From NCBI GenBank assembly GCA_002728195.1, contig PBWI01000021.1, positions 6,096 to 39,634 of the forward strand: a stretch of DNA of 33,539 nucleotides, given 5' to 3'. The stretch is from Chloroflexota bacterium (GTDB lineage: Bacteria > Chloroflexota > Dehalococcoidia > Lucifugimonadales > UBA826). Positions 33,176 through 33,539 of the stretch are shown here, in pieces; the first letter of the stretch is position 1; every line of letters begins with the position of its first letter. The translations under genes and the position numbers were made by a program. Below the pieces are notes generated by a model. That model had not been told where the DNA came from and searched no databases. It worked only from the letters and a program-made list of their open reading frames with translations.

Positions 33176-33539
33176 ATGGGTTCAACAAAGGTAGTTTTTT
33201 TAACGGGTCTTAAAGAGGAGTTGGTAGAAGAGGTTGTGTCATATTGTCCTGCTGACTATGACATTGTGGTGCTTGATAAATCATCCACAGAGGATCAGCG
33301 TATTGAAGAAGTTCGTGATGCTGACTTTTTGTTGTGTTATGGGCATGATCCTTCAGACGAAGTAATTAAATCCATGGAAAAATGTCGACTCGTACAGCTT
33401 TTAGCCGCCGGATATGACCGAATGAACCTTGATCTACTCACAGAACTTGAAATTCCTTGCGCCAATAACGGTGGGGCCAATTCGTGGGCTGTTGCAGATC
33501 AGGCCGTTCTTCTGATGCTTGCGATATATAAGCAGCTTT
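33176..33539 (+). CDS. D-isomer-specific 2-hydroxyacid dehydrogenase, N-terminal part (3' truncated by window)
   Basis: I translated this frame by hand from ATG 33176 (AAGGA seven bases upstream). It stays open to the end of the window, giving ~121 residues. The segment CRLVQLLAAGYDRMNLDLL followed by IPCANNGGANSWAVADQAVLLMLAIYK is the characteristic end of the N-terminal substrate-binding domain of D-2-hydroxyacid dehydrogenases (phosphoglycerate, glyoxylate and hydroxypyruvate reductases). The NAD-binding domain with GxGxxG and the catalytic Arg, Glu and His lie beyond the window, so substrate cannot be inferred. It probably forms a unit with the RraA-like gene. Confidence 0.85.
   Translation, partial: MGSTKVVFLTGLKEELVEEVVSYCPADYDIVVLDKSSTEDQRIEEVRDADFLLCYGHDPSDEVIKSMEKCRLVQLLAAGYDRMNLDLLTELEIPCANNGGANSWAVADQAVLLMLAIYKQL

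Noticed and set aside
1-33539. Mobile elements, CRISPR arrays, phage genes or a defence island
   Set aside because: I saw no transposase or integrase motifs, no terminal repeats, no regularly spaced repeats, and no restriction or toxin-antitoxin families. Gene density and codon style look uniform throughout.

Overview
This is a compact, AT-rich bacterial chromosome segment. It looks most like the class Dehalococcoidia / SAR202-type Chloroflexota, an inference from gene content and order. rsmH, ftsA and ftsZ lie directly together with none of the usual peptidoglycan genes between them, and are followed by nrdR and a B12-dependent ribonucleotide reductase. The rest is rich in enolase-superfamily dehydratases, short-chain dehydrogenases, crotonases and other sugar-acid or organic-acid enzymes, as expected for SAR202-like oligotrophs. 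I see no rRNA, tRNA, CRISPR array, transposase, phage gene or defence island.

Layout. 1-6129 (+): 3' end of rsmH, ftsA, ftsZ, then nrdR behind a well-formed pair of NrdR boxes, then nrdJ. 6253-8354 (+): a PdxA2-like dehydrogenase, proC and yggT. 8419-10820 (-): a single-domain biotin ligase followed by an intact SDR and an SDR that has lost its catalytic residues. 11044-12684 (+): a ThDP-dependent enzyme ending in a strong intrinsic terminator and divergent from birA across a region with two palindromes. 12785-14223 (+): a membrane-anchored thiol-disulfide protein translationally coupled to an alpha/beta hydrolase. 14236-16150 (-): an orphan HypE-like protein and a crotonase. 16203-16910 (+): a HAD hydrolase, converging on mfd (16915-20442, -). 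20516-22736 (-): an MFS carrier and an exported thioredoxin-like protein. 22799-24913 (+): an enolase-superfamily enzyme and a UxuA-like mannonate dehydratase homologue. 24933-25979 (-): a rhamnonate-dehydratase-like enzyme. 26079-27590 (+): a crotonase and a class I amidotransferase-type hydrolase. 27743-30274 (+): gyrA with an elaborate leader. 30347-32198 (-): a GarR-like reductase and a cyclase-family hydrolase. 32459-33539 (+): an RraA-like aldolase and a truncated D-2-hydroxyacid dehydrogenase.

How the genes work together. The left part is housekeeping: division ring, dNTP supply, proline synthesis. The right part reads as sugar-acid and hydroxy-acid catabolism. A carboxylate-type MFS carrier could import substrate, two different MR-superfamily enzymes and a UxuA homologue could dehydrate aldonic acids, and the RraA-like aldolase and GarR-like reductase could handle pyruvate/tartronate-semialdehyde-level products. 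Exact substrates cannot be read from sequence.

The points most worth a second look are the NrdR operator pair, the active/pseudo-SDR pair, the repeats around the gyrA promoter, the stripped division cluster, and three TTGA stop/start overlaps that use TTG starts.
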